A stretch of 64,000 nucleotides of DNA from Ilex aquifolium (GCA_951799425.1 OX637395.1:43198173-43262172), one strand, 5' to 3'. Counted from the first letter of the stretch, positions 1-12,560 are shown. A program made the numbers and translations. Notes: a model not told the origin generated them from the letters alone.

Positions 1-558
1 ATCACTGTTGGCGTTGGAGATACTTGAACTTGTAAGTTTTTGTCAGACTAGATTCATCCACAAAGTTGCCTGTTTTTGTCAGAATAGATTCATCCACAAA
101 GTTGCCGATCGCGACTACTTAGGGCCCCTCACCTACTCTAATATAGCCATCTCTGGGGGTGCACACTCTTGCTTGCATGTGTTTCCACTGTGACTGATTG
201 AAGCCACCTTACTTTATCGTGCAGATATTGGTCTCTTCATAGCCTTGTCTGAAATTTTTTGTACACATTCTTGTGACTTCCAGTATGATTTGTCATTCTT
301 AAGACTGCAAAGAACAAGTAATTATGTGCAAAAAGTTCCTTTTCATCGTTTGACCACAATTGGACATGATAGCACCTCAAAAGTGGAATAGTTCTCTGAT
401 TTTCCTGAATCCGTTTGCTAGTATTTTACCAAAACAAGAGATTAATTTCCTAGCAGAAATGCCTTTATAATTTTGCATTCTGCTGATTTCTATACAAATC
501 TTATTTGAAACTTCTACCAATTATTGTTTCCAGCTCATATAATATTGTGAATGGCTAG
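1..558 (+). other. Intron sequence upstream of the first visible DSK2 exon
   Basis: No exon could be defined here. The stretch ends at the acceptor AG at 557-558 and is presumed to be a DSK2 intron. It holds a tandem duplication of about 35 bp (36-70 and 72-106, one mismatch seen). The first 30 bases could be the tail of an earlier exon before a GTAAG-like donor at 32-36, but the frame cannot be verified. Confidence 0.5.
36..106. repeat. Two-copy tandem repeat, period 36 bp
   Basis: The unit beginning GTTTTTGTCAGA and ending AAAGTTGCC occurs at 36-70 and again at 72-106 with one substitution (GACTAG versus GAATAG). It lies in the presumed DSK2 intron and no function is suggested. Confidence 0.8.
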
Positions 559-3500
559 GAGGTTCCCAAGCAAACACTACTACAAGGTCAAATCCTACTG
601 GGGATGCAGTGGCACCAGGTATTGGTGGGTTAGCTGGGCTTGCTCTCCCAGAGTTGGGAAACACTTTTGGCATGCTGGATCCTTCTGCAATGAATCAACT
701 CTTGCAGAATCCAGCTATTTCTCAGATGATGCAAAGTCTGTTTTCCAACCCCCAATATATGAATCAGGTACTATTAAACCTACGTTAGCTTACGAGACTG
801 TTTCATGCTTGAAAGAAAACCATTAAGATTCTTATTAAAAAATATACCTTGAGTTGTAGATTCTCGGTTCCAATCCACAACTCCGCAGTATGCTAGATTT
901 GAACCCGCAGTTAAGAGAAATGATGCAAAACCCAGAAATTCTTCGCCAGCTAACCTCACCGGAGACAATGCAGGTATGTTACTGTAATCAGTTGTCTCTC
1001 CCTCTCACTCTGCTCCACTCCTTCTCTCTCTTCCCTTCCTTTTCTCTTGCTCTCTGCATGTATTAATATATATCTGTACAAATACAAGGGTAAACTTCGG
1101 AATTTTTTCATAGTTTTGCCAGTGGATGCCTGTTGCCATTTTAAGGGTGCTCATTGGAATCAATAATCTTTCGGCTTTTTAGTATTCCATGGTTGGCCTT
1201 TTGAACTGTGCAAAATTGTTTGCACATGTTCCCCCTCCCAACCCCTGTATGTGAATAATGAATGTGTAATGAGCACAGAGGGAACCATTCTTTCCTCTTT
1301 ATGAAGTAGTACTGATGTATTGTGGTGCTATGTGTGACCCCAATTTGCTGTTATCATTTCACAGCAAATGATGGCTTTACAGCAGTCACTCGCTCAGCTG
1401 AACAGGCAGCAGTCAACCGGGTAAGTGAAAATCAGCTCTCTCTTAACTTGTGTTGGTGGCTGAAACCTAAGTTAAGACTCTTTTTGTTTGTTTTAGGTTT
1501 TGTTGGGTCCCATGTTCTCTTTTAGTGTGGTTTAGTTGACAAATTATTGAAATCATATTACAAATATGATTCCTAGTATTTGCATATTGCACACAACACA
1601 TTCCTCATTTCAATTTTGCGGTGTGATTTGTAATATTACATACAGCCTGTGCCTCGTTTGGATGAAGCCTGCGCCTTGCATAACACATGACACCTAGGCC
1701 CCAAGGGACATTGATGCCTTTTATGTTGTATTTGTCTCTCATATTTGCAGTGTAATTTATATTTTTGAATATTATACACAGCACGCGCTTTGTTTTGATG
1801 AAACTCACGTCTTGCCTTACACATCGCAGCCGCAGTTACTGGGATTGCAGATGTCGTAAGTGTCCCGTGAATCAGGGTCATATGATCCGAAACGGGTGGA
1901 TTGCCCAAATTTCCGACCCCAAAACAACTCACGTTCCAATTAATCTCAAATTATAATTCTAACCCAAATTTGAACCTAACAGGTTATTGCTTTGAGGGTT
2001 AATTGCAAAATACCTCCCTATACTTTGAGGTGCTGGCAAAGTACGATCTTCACTTTAAACGGTTGCACTAAACCCCCCTGAACTTGTGATCAAACTGCAA
2101 AAGTGGATGTTCGTCATAGATCCTATAAAAATACTAAAATACCCTTATTATTTCATTCAATTTTTTTTTAAAATGCCCTCTCTCCCTCACTCCTCTGGGT
2201 ATTACTTTCTCTCTCCATGCCTTCTCCTTTCGGCCCAACCCTCAGACCCATTCACCTCCGTTACCCAAGTCTCATTTCCTTCCTCTGTCTACCTCCAAGA
2301 ACTCTCTCCCTTTCTCTCTCTTCTCTTTGATTCGAGAGCCAAGACAGCATCACACATGACGGAAATACAGCTTTACAACTTGCAATCACCACCCAAAAAT
2401 CTCCAAAACTATAGATTAGTTTTAGCAATAAATTTTTGAGGCGAAATTACCGTTGAATTCTCTTTAGTGGTAAATCAGAGGCAAAATCAACGACATAATT
2501 TGGGTCAGTTCATTTGTGGGTGTGCACACTCGAGGTGGAGGTGCGGTGGATTTGGGTGGGAGATTGCAGTGGGGGGGCACTGTCATAGGGAATTGTGATG
2601 GGGATGGGCTGGGGTGGGGAAGTTGCTGCGGAGTGGGCTGGGGATGGGGGTGTTGCAGATGGTGGGTTTTGGTGGGGGAGGGAAGGAGTTTGCAAAGGCA
2701 GAGAGAGAGAGAGAGAGAGAGTTGGGGAGCTTTGAGGATGGAAGGGGTGTTGCAACAGAGGAGTTTTGGGTGGTTGAGTGGTAGGGATACGGGTGAGGGA
2801 ATGAATGGTTGGCTGACGTGGGGGAGGCTGGGGTTTGAGAGAGAGAGAGAGAAATGGATGGGTGGGAAGAGAGAAAAATGAGAGAAGAGAGGGTATTTTA
2901 GGAATTATTATGGGTTAAAAATTTGAAAGACTTAGTCTTCACTCACTATTTTGGGTGCGTGAGTTACACTTTCCGATAAATTAGTAACGGCCATCCATTT
3001 TTGTACTTTGTTTTCAAGTTTAGGGGGGTTTAATATAAAAGTTTCAAGTAGAGGGGGGTACTTTATCAGTGCCTCAAAGTACAGGGGTAATTTGTAATTA
3101 ACCCTTTCTTTAATTTGGTAATCTTTAAAAATTTGTTGTGATTTGAATTTTTTTCATAAGCTTCTATTGGAAATATAAGATAAATATTAGTTAACAATCA
3201 TATGCATGTATAAGTATATATAATTTCATATATGGTGAAAACAATCCGGATGACAGTTACAAATCAAACCACGACCTAAAGTAGAATACCAAGTAACTCC
3301 ACCCACATCGCACCGTGCGTTGGGAAAAGTGTGTAACCGTATGCGAACCAGGTATCATATTGACTCATGATATAGGTAAACATTAATCGCACCTAAGCCA
3401 CAGGAGACATTGGTGCCTTAGTGCACTTTTGGCCTTAAATAACACATGTAGTCTACTTATTACCATTTGTTGAACTCTACCACACCAAAATCAAAATCCT

Positions 3501-4471
3501 TGTCCCAATTATTGTGGGTTGTGGACATGAATTTTTCATCTTTTGCTAAATTCATTTATTTTTCTACCTCACTCGATGTCAGTGTTGGTCGTCCACTTTT
3601 CTTGGCAATGACAGGAGCGGAACTATGTTGGGGCAGGGTGTTCTAATTTTATCTTTCTTAGCCGTACCACATAACTATGTTAACACTAGTTGAAGTCCAT
3701 ATATTTATTTCCCTTAATGTTTAAAGAGCACATTTGGATTTAAATAAACGGCCTGATTTCCACACTATCTAGTGGATATGGAAATCTTATGTGTCAAAAA
3801 TTATGAAGTGATCAACAGTGTGTCAAACTCACCATATAATATCTGGTTCTCTTTGGAGTTGGTCCACAATTTTTTTCACTGTCTTGATAAATTAATCAGC
3901 ATTTGTTCCTGTTTCGTGCTTAGGGCTTACTAATTGTTGGCTTCTCTCTTGCAGGGAACCAGCTCAGACAGGTGGTACTACAGGTATCTGAGCAAATTGA
4001 AATGCTAGTTAATTTTTTTTTCTAAAAAAGGATAAAAAGAATTCAATAGATGTTTGTTCTTTATCTGTCTTTTTTGTGTGCCCCAAATTAACCACTTGAA
4101 TATCATTGCAAATTTAAGGAACACAAAACAATATGGGCCTTGAGTTATTGATGAATAATATGTTTGGTGGACTTGGAGCTGGCGGCTTGACTGTTCCAAA
4201 CACACCTGATGGTAGCATTTCTCTTACCTTTCTGTCAGATTTATAATTAAATTCCTTTGTAGTTGGTTTGTCTTTGAGCTCCACTTAAAACTCAAAAAAT
4301 GTGTATGTAATTGTTTCCGTAGTTCCTCCAGAAGAACTTTATGCGACTCAACTGTCACAGCTTCAAGAAATGGGTTTCTTTGACACGCAAGAAAATATCA
4401 GGGCTTTGCGTGCTACATCAGGGAATGTTCATGCTGCCGTGGAACGACTTTTGGGGAACCCCACTCTGTAG
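559..4471 (+). CDS. DSK2: DSK2/ubiquilin-type ubiquitin receptor, 3' half of gene
   Basis: Six exons are readable: 559-767, 860-973, 1365-1420, 3955-3983, 4119-4211 and 4323-4471 (TAG stop); all phases join. The protein has STI1-type repeats ([20 protein letters not shown], then [21 protein letters not shown]) and a C-terminal UBA domain ([20 protein letters not shown], then AAVERLLGN). Ubiquilins carry polyubiquitylated clients to the proteasome and, in plants, to ATG8-linked autophagy; the UBA binds ubiquitin and the STI1 repeats bind clients. The N-terminal ubiquitin-like domain must lie left of base 1, so the gene is truncated by the window, not visibly broken. The acceptor before 4119 is an AAG rather than the usual CAG/TAG. 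The 2.5 kb intron 1421-3954 hosts a Mutator-like element. Confidence 0.93.
1612..1830. repeat. Diverged tandem repeat in DSK2 intron
   Basis: Two related units of about 130 bp: one has TTTTGCGGTGTGATTTGTAA followed by GCCTCGTTTGGATGAAGC, the other TTTGCAGTGTAATTTATA followed by GCTTTGTTTTGATGAAAC. Each ends near a CTTGC-ACAC motif. Divergence is substantial. Confidence 0.45.
1996..3104. mobile_element. Non-autonomous Mutator-like element in DSK2 intron
   Basis: The left end GGGTTAATTGCAAAATACCT is matched in inverse at the right end (reverse complement GGGTTAATTACAAATTACCC). The similarity continues through a CTTTGAGG motif and AAAGTA, giving TIRs of roughly 50-100 bp. Flanks TTGCTTTGA (1987-1995) and TTTCTTTAA (3105-3113) match at 7 of 9 positions, consistent with an aged 9-bp Mutator target duplication. 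The interior is a low-complexity G-rich and GA-rich stretch without a transposase, so the element would depend on one elsewhere. Confidence 0.7.
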
Positions 4472-6139
4472 TCTCAACACCTGTTCTATATCTAAATTGA
4501 AAGACTCATGGGGCGTGTAAAACTATTCATTATACTGGTGTCTTCTAAAGGTTAAAGACGAAATAGCACTTTCAATTCCATTTTGGGCATGTGAATAAGA
4601 AAGTGCACGCCTCGATAGTAAGAGCTCTGAACGTGCAGATAGAGACTTTTGCATCTCTCTCTCTCTCTCTCTCGTGTGCCTGTGTACATACAATTTTTAA
4701 AGTACGTTTTTTCTATGAATTTGTCATGGTCCGTTTTGTTACATCATTAGATCTACATTTGATTTATATTTGACATATTGTTAAGCTTCTGATATTTTAC
4801 ATATTGTTAAGCTTCTGATCTGGGAATAGTTCAGCTTATGTCTTGTTATGTGAGGAGTGAGGACTGAGATCCAAAATACTGCAAACCAGTGGTGGATGGA
4901 ATCGTTAGAAGGCAGCTATGATATATGTAGTTGTCTTACGGGAAACTAATATGATCGTGGTGTCTGTTCTATTGCCATAACCCGTTAGTTCCAAGAATTT
5001 GTTTCATTGGTCTAAATTGACCCATGAAGGGTAGAGTTAGTAGTGATCTTGAGCATGTTCTGATGGATATACTTGAGTGTTGGAGCTTGCATGGTTAGGC
5101 TCAACCAAGCTTTCAGATCTTTCCTTTTTTTTTTTTTTTTTGGGGGGGGGGGTTTGGGCTTTGAATCTTGCCCTGATATGGTTGGTATGTGAAATTCCAA
5201 ATGCCACTACACCAACTACATGTATACCCATAGATTTACTAGGGCATGTAGTAGGATTGTGGTCTCTCGATCTTCTGCGTCTTAAAATCCCTGTTTCATT
5301 CTATCTCATCTGAATTCATTTGGTGATCAGGTATGTGTAGTAGTCACGCTTTTATTAGTGAATCTAAATACAGGACTTTATGGCAACAATGTTTTGCTAG
5401 TTCGAACCAGTGTCTTTGTATCTGTATGTAGTTTGGGTTAAGAATGGTAACTCACAAGTACCTTATGTTGGCGAGGATCCAGATTTTTATCATTAATTTT
5501 TTTTTTCGGTAATATATAAATAATGATTCTTACTTAATTAAATTTATGTATGGTAAAATTGAGTGAATTTGTTATGCCGATCTCACTAATAATCATCCGG
5601 TGAGAATAAGTGAAAACAGTTGAGTGGATTAATAAAACAACAGCCAAATTTATTCCGGTGGCGCCATAACCCAATTTTACCCTCAAGAGAACTAAACTAA
5701 TGGAAAACAATATTCCTGCTAGAGTAATGCTATTAAGGCCTGAAAAATTGATGTATGGTTAGATTTCTTTGCCCTCAAGCAAGTTAAGCGGGTTTTATGG
5801 TGCATCTCATCGCAGACTCGTTGCAGTTGCTTCTCTGCGGGGTGGGTCCCTTCCCCTTATAGGTAGTCGGTAGGACCCCCACCCACCAATGGTTAATGTT
5901 AAGTCCACAAAACAGTAATCACAGCGAAGAGCTAGTCATACAACTAGCCACTGATCATCATCTGCATGAATATCGAGAGAAAATGTGGGAACATGATAGA
6001 GATCCCTAACTGAAAATAACTACCCCATTTCGAAGTGGTCTCTCTCTTGGAAAGTGGTAACCGCTCGGACTACATAAGACACCCAGCAGCCATTTGTTCA
6101 ACTTTTTTCGCCATTCTGTTTTTCTTGAAGGCCATAGTG
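4472..6139. other. DSK2 3' region and intergenic spacer
   Basis: Contains the DSK2 3' UTR, a (CT)n run near 4655-4673, a short duplication of the ACATATTGTTAAGCTTCTGAT type at 4774-4818, and a T-run followed directly by a G-run at about 5127-5151. No other gene was recognised. The last 200 bp is the putative promoter/leader of the zinc-finger gene. Confidence 0.5.
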
Positions 6140-7204
6140 ATGAACAACTGCAACACTAGAGATTTTCAACCCTGTCCTTCACCGGCCACTCGAGAAATCT
6201 TTCCGAGCTTTGAGTCTCAGTGCCCTGGTGGCAACTTTGCCCTCGTAAACTACCATCAGAAATCCAAAAAGAAGAGAGCGAAGTTGATCCGAATCAACAA
6301 CCTGGTTGGGGTCAGTTCGAGTGGTGTTACCAAGCCCAAGAATGGAAAGAAGCCAGACCCCAGTGCTCCAAAGATTACTAGGCCCTGTAGTGAGTGTGGC
6401 AAGAAGTTTTGGTCATGGAAGGCTCTTTTTGGGCACATGCGATGCCACCCGGAGCGCCAGTGGCGTGGCATTAACCCTCCACCAAATTTCAGGCGACCCA
6501 TGTTGTATGAAAACAATGAAAATGATCTCCACGCCCTATTGTCCGAGGAGGATCACGAGGTTGCTAAGTGTTTGTTAATGTTGGCTAATGGGCCTAGTGC
6601 TTCGGAGACGCCCACTGTTTCTAATATGGAGAAGGAGACTGCTACTACTACTTCTACTAGTACCGCCAATCAAGGCCAATCGTTATGTGGTACTATTGCT
6701 AGGGATGCAGTGATTGGTGGTGGGGACGTAGATGGTGCTGGTCCTTCGTATGTGAACTGTCGATTTGAGTGCTCGAGTTGCAAGAAAGTGTTTGGGTCTC
6801 ATCAGGCTTTGGGGGGTCATAGGGCTAGTCACAAAAATGTAAAGGGTTGTTTTGCAATTGCTCGGAATGATGGGGAGGATGAGGATCATGTTGGTGGACA
6901 TGATGATGATAGAAATGATGAAGGGGAGGTAAAGGACAATGGGGACAATAAGATGGTGATGGTTTTGGGGCACAAGTGTAGCATATGTTTAAGGGTTTTC
7001 TCGAGTAGCCAAGCCCTAGGTGGACACAAGAGGCGCCACTGTGAGAACGTAGATGAACCATGGGGACTATCGCAAGGGCTCCACCCTTTTGCAGCAAAGA
7101 AGGGTTGTGGTTTGGACTTGAATCTGCCTGCCCCAGGTGAGGATGATTCATCATTGTCTAATTATTCTTCAGGACTCACTTTGGATTTAAGGTTGGGATT
7201 ATGA
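6140..7204 (+). CDS. DAZ1: Three-finger C2H2 EAR repressor (ZAT2/ZAT3, DAZ type)
   Basis: Intronless, 354 aa from the ATG at 6140. An in-frame ATG at 6035 would add 35 residues, but MNNCNTRDFQPC looks more like a family start. Finger 1 (83-103) has the variant helix KALFGHMRCHPERQWRGI; fingers 2 (211-231) and 3 (280-300) carry plant QALGGH. A basic KSKKKRAK (41-48) is a likely NLS, and EVAKCLLMLAN (140-150) resembles the ZAT leucine box. Two EAR-type motifs sit at the C-terminus: LDLNLP (325-330) and LTLDLRLGL (346-354), predicting TOPLESS recruitment. In Arabidopsis DAZ1/DAZ2 act downstream of DUO1 in the male germline; applying that role here is inference. An acidic, low-complexity linker lies at about 244-270. 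Confidence 0.9.
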   Translation: MNNCNTRDFQPCPSPATREIFPSFESQCPGGNFALVNYHQKSKKKRAKLIRINNLVGVSSSGVTKPKNGKKPDPSAPKITRPCSECGKKFWSWKALFGHMRCHPERQWRGINPPPNFRRPMLYENNENDLHALLSEEDHEVAKCLLMLANGPSASETPTVSNMEKETATTTSTSTANQGQSLCGTIARDAVIGGGDVDGAGPSYVNCRFECSSCKKVFGSHQALGGHRASHKNVKGCFAIARNDGEDEDHVGGHDDDRNDEGEVKDNGDNKMVMVLGHKCSICLRVFSSSQALGGHKRRHCENVDEPWGLSQGLHPFAAKKGCGLDLNLPAPGEDDSSLSNYSSGLTLDLRLGL

Positions 7205-8162
7205 AGATGTCATCAAGGATCTTTCATATGGTCATTTGCTTGAATTGATTTGTTCTTGTAAGCTAGGGTTTGTCATCATATCTGTACAACTGATACTTGA
7301 CCTGAAAAGTGTTCATGATGGTTGCCAAATTGGGAGTCAAAAATTTGCAGTCCATGTACTACATGGTTAAACTCTATATTTCTATGTACTAATTACTAGT
7401 ATACAAAAGATTCATTTGCGCTGAAGTAGGTGATTCTCTTCATTTGATCTATGCATTATTCATTGGTCCATTCATTATGTTTTTATAAGGGCGCATGAAC
7501 AGTGAGGGGTTTACACTTGAACACCTTTAGGCTATCCAAGTTGACAATTACTTCAGTGTGTTTAAACTATCAAATGTGAAGGTGACATGTTGCTAGATAC
7601 GGAATATGTCATATTGTAACCTAGTTCACATATACTGTCCCTATTTGGAAGTGTCTAAAATCAGAATACCCCAAGAGACGGGGATTAGGATCACTTGTAC
7701 TTCTGTATCCTTGAACAGCAAAGAGGAACAGAACAGATGATCAGAACAAACTGAATATTGATATCTTATTAGACATTGAGAATGGTTTATGTGTTCATTA
7801 GAACTTGATTCTCTTCATTCTCAGGAATTGTGCTAGACTGTGGATAAAAAAAAAAGAAAAAGAAAACTATACCATCTTTTTGAAAGCAACATCAAAAATT
7901 CATTCAATTTGTCTTCCACGCAATGGCTTTGGGTTTGCTTCAGCAAAACTACTATACGTGGTCACCAACAATATACTTTCAAGCTTTAGGCGTTTTCATG
8001 AAAATAATTATAGAACAAGTTATCCAAAAAAGCAATCATAGATATTTAGAGTTTAAGGATACTGCTTTGTGGAAAGCTGTAAACGCCCAGGCTGAATATC
8101 AGTCTGTTGAAGACAGAAATCAAACGGCATACACCTCTGCAACAGGTCATATAGCAGACTCA
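7205..8162. other. 3' flank of zinc-finger gene, no gene recognised
   Basis: AT-rich sequence presumably containing the zinc-finger 3' UTR. Short open frames at 7805-8195 show no family motif, although the sequence just before 8163 may be the decayed upstream part of the RNase H remnant. Confidence 0.45.
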
Positions 8163-8690
8163 GGTCACGGAATCGTCCTTGTGGAAACCAGTTGAAAACT
8201 ACTTATGATGGAGCTTTCCAGCCAATGTCGGCAAGTTGCAATAGGGGTGGTAATGAGGTATTCTGATGGTCTGCTAGAACAGGGCAGAGCGAGACTTATT
8301 ACACTAGTTTCAGCAGTATTCTCTGAGGCTAATGCATTTCGAGATGCCTGTCTGATGGTAAAACTTTGAACCTATCAGATGATCAGTGAGAAGGATAGTG
8401 GAGACCTGATGCTATTCTGTCCCAGTGATAATGCTTAATTTCAAAGTGATCATCCTTAATGATTATTGAAAATTGGGGACATGGTACAAGATTTCCAAGA
8501 CCGTTCAGGAAGACTTAATGTTCAGTTCAGACATCAATCCTGTAACAAAGCTGCGCATTGGGTTGCTGCTGAAGCTTTCAAAAGCTCTCTTTTGCGAACT
8601 TGGGCTGTATACCTGCCAGCTGCGTTGCAGAGGATTCTTCTGTTAGGTTTTGACTATGCTCTTTCCAGGTTTGTGACTAAATGTTGAAGA
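8163..8690 (+). pseudogene. Decayed LINE-type RNase H domain
   Basis: Reading across frames gives, in order, a DGAF motif (near 8215), the segment VVMRYSDGLLEQGRARLITL, then SEANAFRDACLMV (near 8318-8360), and finally a C-terminal piece with NVQFRHQSCNKAAHWVAAEA (near 8518-8577). This is the order of the plant RVT_3 RNase H domain at the 3' end of L1-like non-LTR retrotransposons: DGA, then EAxAxRxA, then RxxNxAAHxLA. At least two frameshifts and several stops separate the pieces, so it is a fossil. Confidence 0.7.
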
Positions 8691-11600
8691 TAAAAAACCT
8701 CTATGCAGGAGAAAAGCGGTGGATATAGTAACTTTTAGTTTATTCCTCGGGAAAAAATGCCCTCCAGCATAACATTAGGAAACAATTTTCAATATTCTTT
8801 AGTGTTAGTTGAATCAGTGTGTTTAGTTGGCGAAAAAGATGTAGACCAGCCTAAAGGACGGCAGTGACAATCCTGCAGAAGTTAACTACAGGCTTACAGA
8901 TAGGCAATTTAATAACATTTCTTCCAATGGTGGCTTGGAAAGTCACCATTCCAGTATGTATTCTGTTGGTTTCAGTAGTAGTGGGAATGGTTGGAGACTA
9001 TGGCATATTAAAACATGGGAATGAGATAAAAGGGGATGGATTCCTTCACTATTTGTGCAGAAATTATAAATGGAAGATATTAGTTGTTTTCGACCATTGA
9101 ATGATTAAGCCCTTTCCTGCTTGCGTAAGAGAATGGAGGCATAACCACATTCACCATTTCTATAATAATGAGTCGCACCCCAACATTGCTCACTCAAATG
9201 GCACTCTTAAGATTATTTTTCATTTGAGCTACACATCTATAGAAGGTACACCTAAGTAATCTGCTCTTTTTAATTATAAAAGTACCTATGAAACTTCATA
9301 AAATAAAGGCACGGGAAAGGACAATTGATTTGCTTGGATCGGCCTTTTAGTTTGAATGGAGTTTATCACAATCCCACATCTTGATTATGATAGCTAGCCA
9401 TTCAATTGTGGTCGCTATTCTCTAGAGCAAACATACTGCATACCCCTGCATCTTCTTAAGTGTTATACCCCCTATTCTACACGTCGTGCCCCCGATCTGC
9501 TTCATGTCCACTTATGTGTGCGTGACTATAACCCTGTTAAATGTTTTATATTATTATTGGATTATCTCAAATATATGATTGTTTTCTCTGCGTGTGATTG
9601 AAACAAATTTCCATTACGGACAGAAAAAAAATCTGATCAAATTACCTGGCGTGATCAAGTCTTATTGCTGATTTCAACCAGGGATTGGCATTCGTAAATT
9701 CCATTTAGTTAACCTATTCACTACCCAGTTTACAAGAAGAATTTCCTAAGGTTTTTTTGGCTATGCTTATTCCATTTCTGGTGAGGGACACCTAGTCCTT
9801 AATAATTTATACATCAGGTTTTGAGGAGTCCTCCCCTACCTGTTCATTTGACCACTACTTTTCCATGGAATCAGACCGGTAAACCAACTAGTTCTTTGCC
9901 TTAATTAGTGGATCTAATTATGTGGAAACCAAGTATGAAGTAATCAATTCTTGTTTAGAAATGATACAGTCATTTTATTTAAAAAAATGGTTTGACTTTA
10001 GAGGGAGGATACACTTCTGATGTATGTATGATCCATTATGGATGTTTTGATGGGCAGTTTACTTTTGATGCCTTTATGATTAAAATATGGAGATGCCTTG
10101 ATGTAACTAACCAGGCGGATTATACTTGTCAATTTTGGTGGAAAATAAAGTGGGATTATCACGTAATGATGCTCAAAACAGAAAAAATTATCAGAACCCC
10201 TATGGAAATGCATTCACTTCTCCTAAGCTAAGTTGTGTGAACTAGCAATCAGGTACACGCAATGTCATTGTATTAAAATAGTGAACTGAATATTAATTAT
10301 GGTTAATTTAATAGCTGAAAGCCTTAGAAAATATGTATGACTAAACTGATCGGAAGACATGGTAAGAAATGATGCCTCTCCCCATTAAACTTATATGTAT
10401 ATCTTGTTCTTCTTATCATGTATATATGTTGCTGCCATTATTGTTCATGGAAATCCTTCCTAGTTTGGTGGTTAACATGTTGTTTTCCTCAGGCTCAGGG
10501 GTATAGATTTCTGAAGAAATAATCAGTTTTTTTTTAAAAGGGCATAGAGTTGGTAAGTTACATGCCATGAAACATAAACAAAAGAAGATGCATATACGTC
10601 AACATTAGCAAGGGAAATAAAGTAATAAAAACCCACCTGCACAAGGTTCCGGATTTGTGGTTGTTTATTATCATCAGTGTTGAATGTGGAAAGATGCTGA
10701 TGTTGGAGAGGAGAATCCACTGGTTGAGAATCATACATGGAGGATACTGGTGGATGAGTCAGCCTCAACAGATCCATCATTCATCCATACAATATAAGGG
10801 AATAATTGAGCATCACTATAGGTTTGTGTGAATCGACGCAAGAGAAGCCTTAATTTAGCATTTCTTTGGATATAGTCAGGAGGTTGGCTACTCATTTAAC
10901 ATTTTATTTCGTTTTCAATGACTGATCAAAGTTGAGTTTGATTTCCAATTGCATAAACTTGCTTTTTTTTATATCATACATAAATACTTGTGGAGATAAC
11001 TGAGTGTGACTGGAGCTCACAATCAATCATTAGTAGTTGAGCAAGCTTTAGGGTATAGCTGATGATGAATCACATTGCACTAGAGCTGTTGGATCTATCA
11101 TCAGGCTAGCATAATATATATAGATCCCTTGGATTAAGTCTGCAGGTATATTATTATACAAGTACGTGCAGGGTGTTGTCAAAGTCTAAGAGATGGATCG
11201 AGAGGATTAGCATTAGGATTAGGATATATTATAGTAGCTTAACTGCAACAGCAAAACTTGTGTAAGATTCAACGTTTACACCTTCACGTACTGAACGGAA
11301 GTTAAGTGGGACCTCCCACATTAAAATTAGTATCCTTAATCACGTCATTATACTTACTGTAATATATGTTTGATTAGTTTAAGTGGTAATGTTTGTGTTT
11401 CCTCACAAGCAACATATATACTTGGAGTTTGGGCGAGGCCTGCTGGTTTTGTATAACAGTACAAGTGATCATGAGCCACTAGGCACAATATTCTCCTTCT
11501 CTCCCTGCAGGGAACCATTAGTCAAAAGACTGGAGTGGTGAGGATTCCATTTACAAATTACGATAGTATGCAACCGCGTCTGCCGGATGCGGCGACTAGA

Positions 11601-12529
11601 GAACATGTCCCCCCCACCATTTTGAGAGCCAGGTAAAGAGTAGGGGGGGCCTTATTATAACCTGTGTTGATGTTGGGTAAGTAGTTAAAATATTATGTGT
11701 TGATTCTGTCTACTTTTTATCAAAAATAAATAAAATAAAATAAAAGAGGTTAAGGAATAAAATAAAATAAAATAAAATATAATTTTTATTGTACATTTGG
11801 ATTTTGATTCTCTCAATTTCAAACTTTCACAATTTTAATCCAATTTGATCATCTACTATTAAACTCATTGGACCACTGTGGATGTTAAGCTTGATCAATA
11901 TTAAAATTTTAAATTGGAAGCATCTAGATCCAATATGTTATATATATAATTGTTTTGTAATGTTTAGATTGTTGAAAGGCCGAACAATCCTGCAACTTCA
12001 TATTCATTAAAACACAATTTATTAAAAATTATATATGATAAAATGCTCAAGTTTTATCTTAAAGGAGGAGAGAAATAACTGGTTCAAAACACGGTAATCG
12101 TTATTAACTAAAGAAAACATTGTTGACAGTGAAAAATAAAAGTTATATATATTAATGTAGCATTAAACTTCCATTAGTCAACTCAAAAAAGTCATATTTC
12201 ATTATACCAACTAACCTTTTTTTGAATATATAAAAACCAACCTCTATGTGGCTTAATTTATTGGTATGAGTTCTTGACCTAATTTAACTCTTTTTTGTTG
12301 GATTAGTAAATTAATTCTACGTTGCTAAAAAATATGAAGCAAACTAATTAACTTCGTTTTGGGGGATTGTCTCGGAGGAGTAACGTTACTTGGATAAAAA
12401 ATATTGAAAACATTTGTTGACTCCCAACATCACTATCATTGATTTAACTATGAATCTCAATATTTATTGGAACTCACTATCAGTCGTGTGGAGAGAGTCA
12501 ACAAAAAGTGTCAAGATTTTTTATTCAAA
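8691..12529. other. Gene-poor intergenic spacer
   Basis: AT-rich sequence with no recognised family. Two short exon-like pieces, at 10640-10783 (minus) and 11510-11636 (plus), are described separately. An (AAATA)n-rich patch lies at about 11725-11780. Confidence 0.45.
10640..10783 (-). CDS. Possible orphan exon, family unknown
   Basis: On the minus strand an open frame of about 48 residues starts MMDLLRLTHPPVSSMYDSQP and ends KQPQIRNLVQ before a GTGGGT donor-like site near 10639. The composition (Ser/Pro/Gln-rich, codon-like) resembles the start of a transcription-factor-like protein more than random AT-rich DNA. No continuation exon was found and no family recognised. It may be a fragment captured by a transposon or a chance frame. 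Confidence 0.2.
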
Positions 12530-12560
12530 CTAGTGTGTGCACACATGCATTGCATGTGAA
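12530..12560 (-). mobile_element. Helitron 3' terminus, minus orientation
   Basis: Read on the minus strand: a perfect 7-bp hairpin CACATGC-AAT-GCATGTG, then 12 nt ending in CTAG and followed by T. That is the canonical Helitron 3' end (hairpin 10-12 nt before CTRR, inserted between A and T). The body would extend to the right. One possible 5' end is TCTCTATTTTCACTC at 14597 on the minus strand, with the correct A in front, but this is weak. If right, the element is about 2.07 kb including the nested element at 13148. Confidence 0.5.

Noticed and set aside
36..106. CRISPR-like or regulatory repeat
   Set aside because: Only two adjacent copies with a one-base gap in plant intronic DNA.
2510..2881. 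Overlapping frames on both strands of the G-rich/GA-rich tract
   Set aside because: Low-complexity interior of the Mutator-like element; composition keeps frames open by chance.
6035..6139. N-terminal extension of the zinc-finger protein from the upstream ATG
   Set aside because: The extra 35 residues are hydrophobic, lack family similarity and look like leader sequence; the later ATG is preferred, though not proven.
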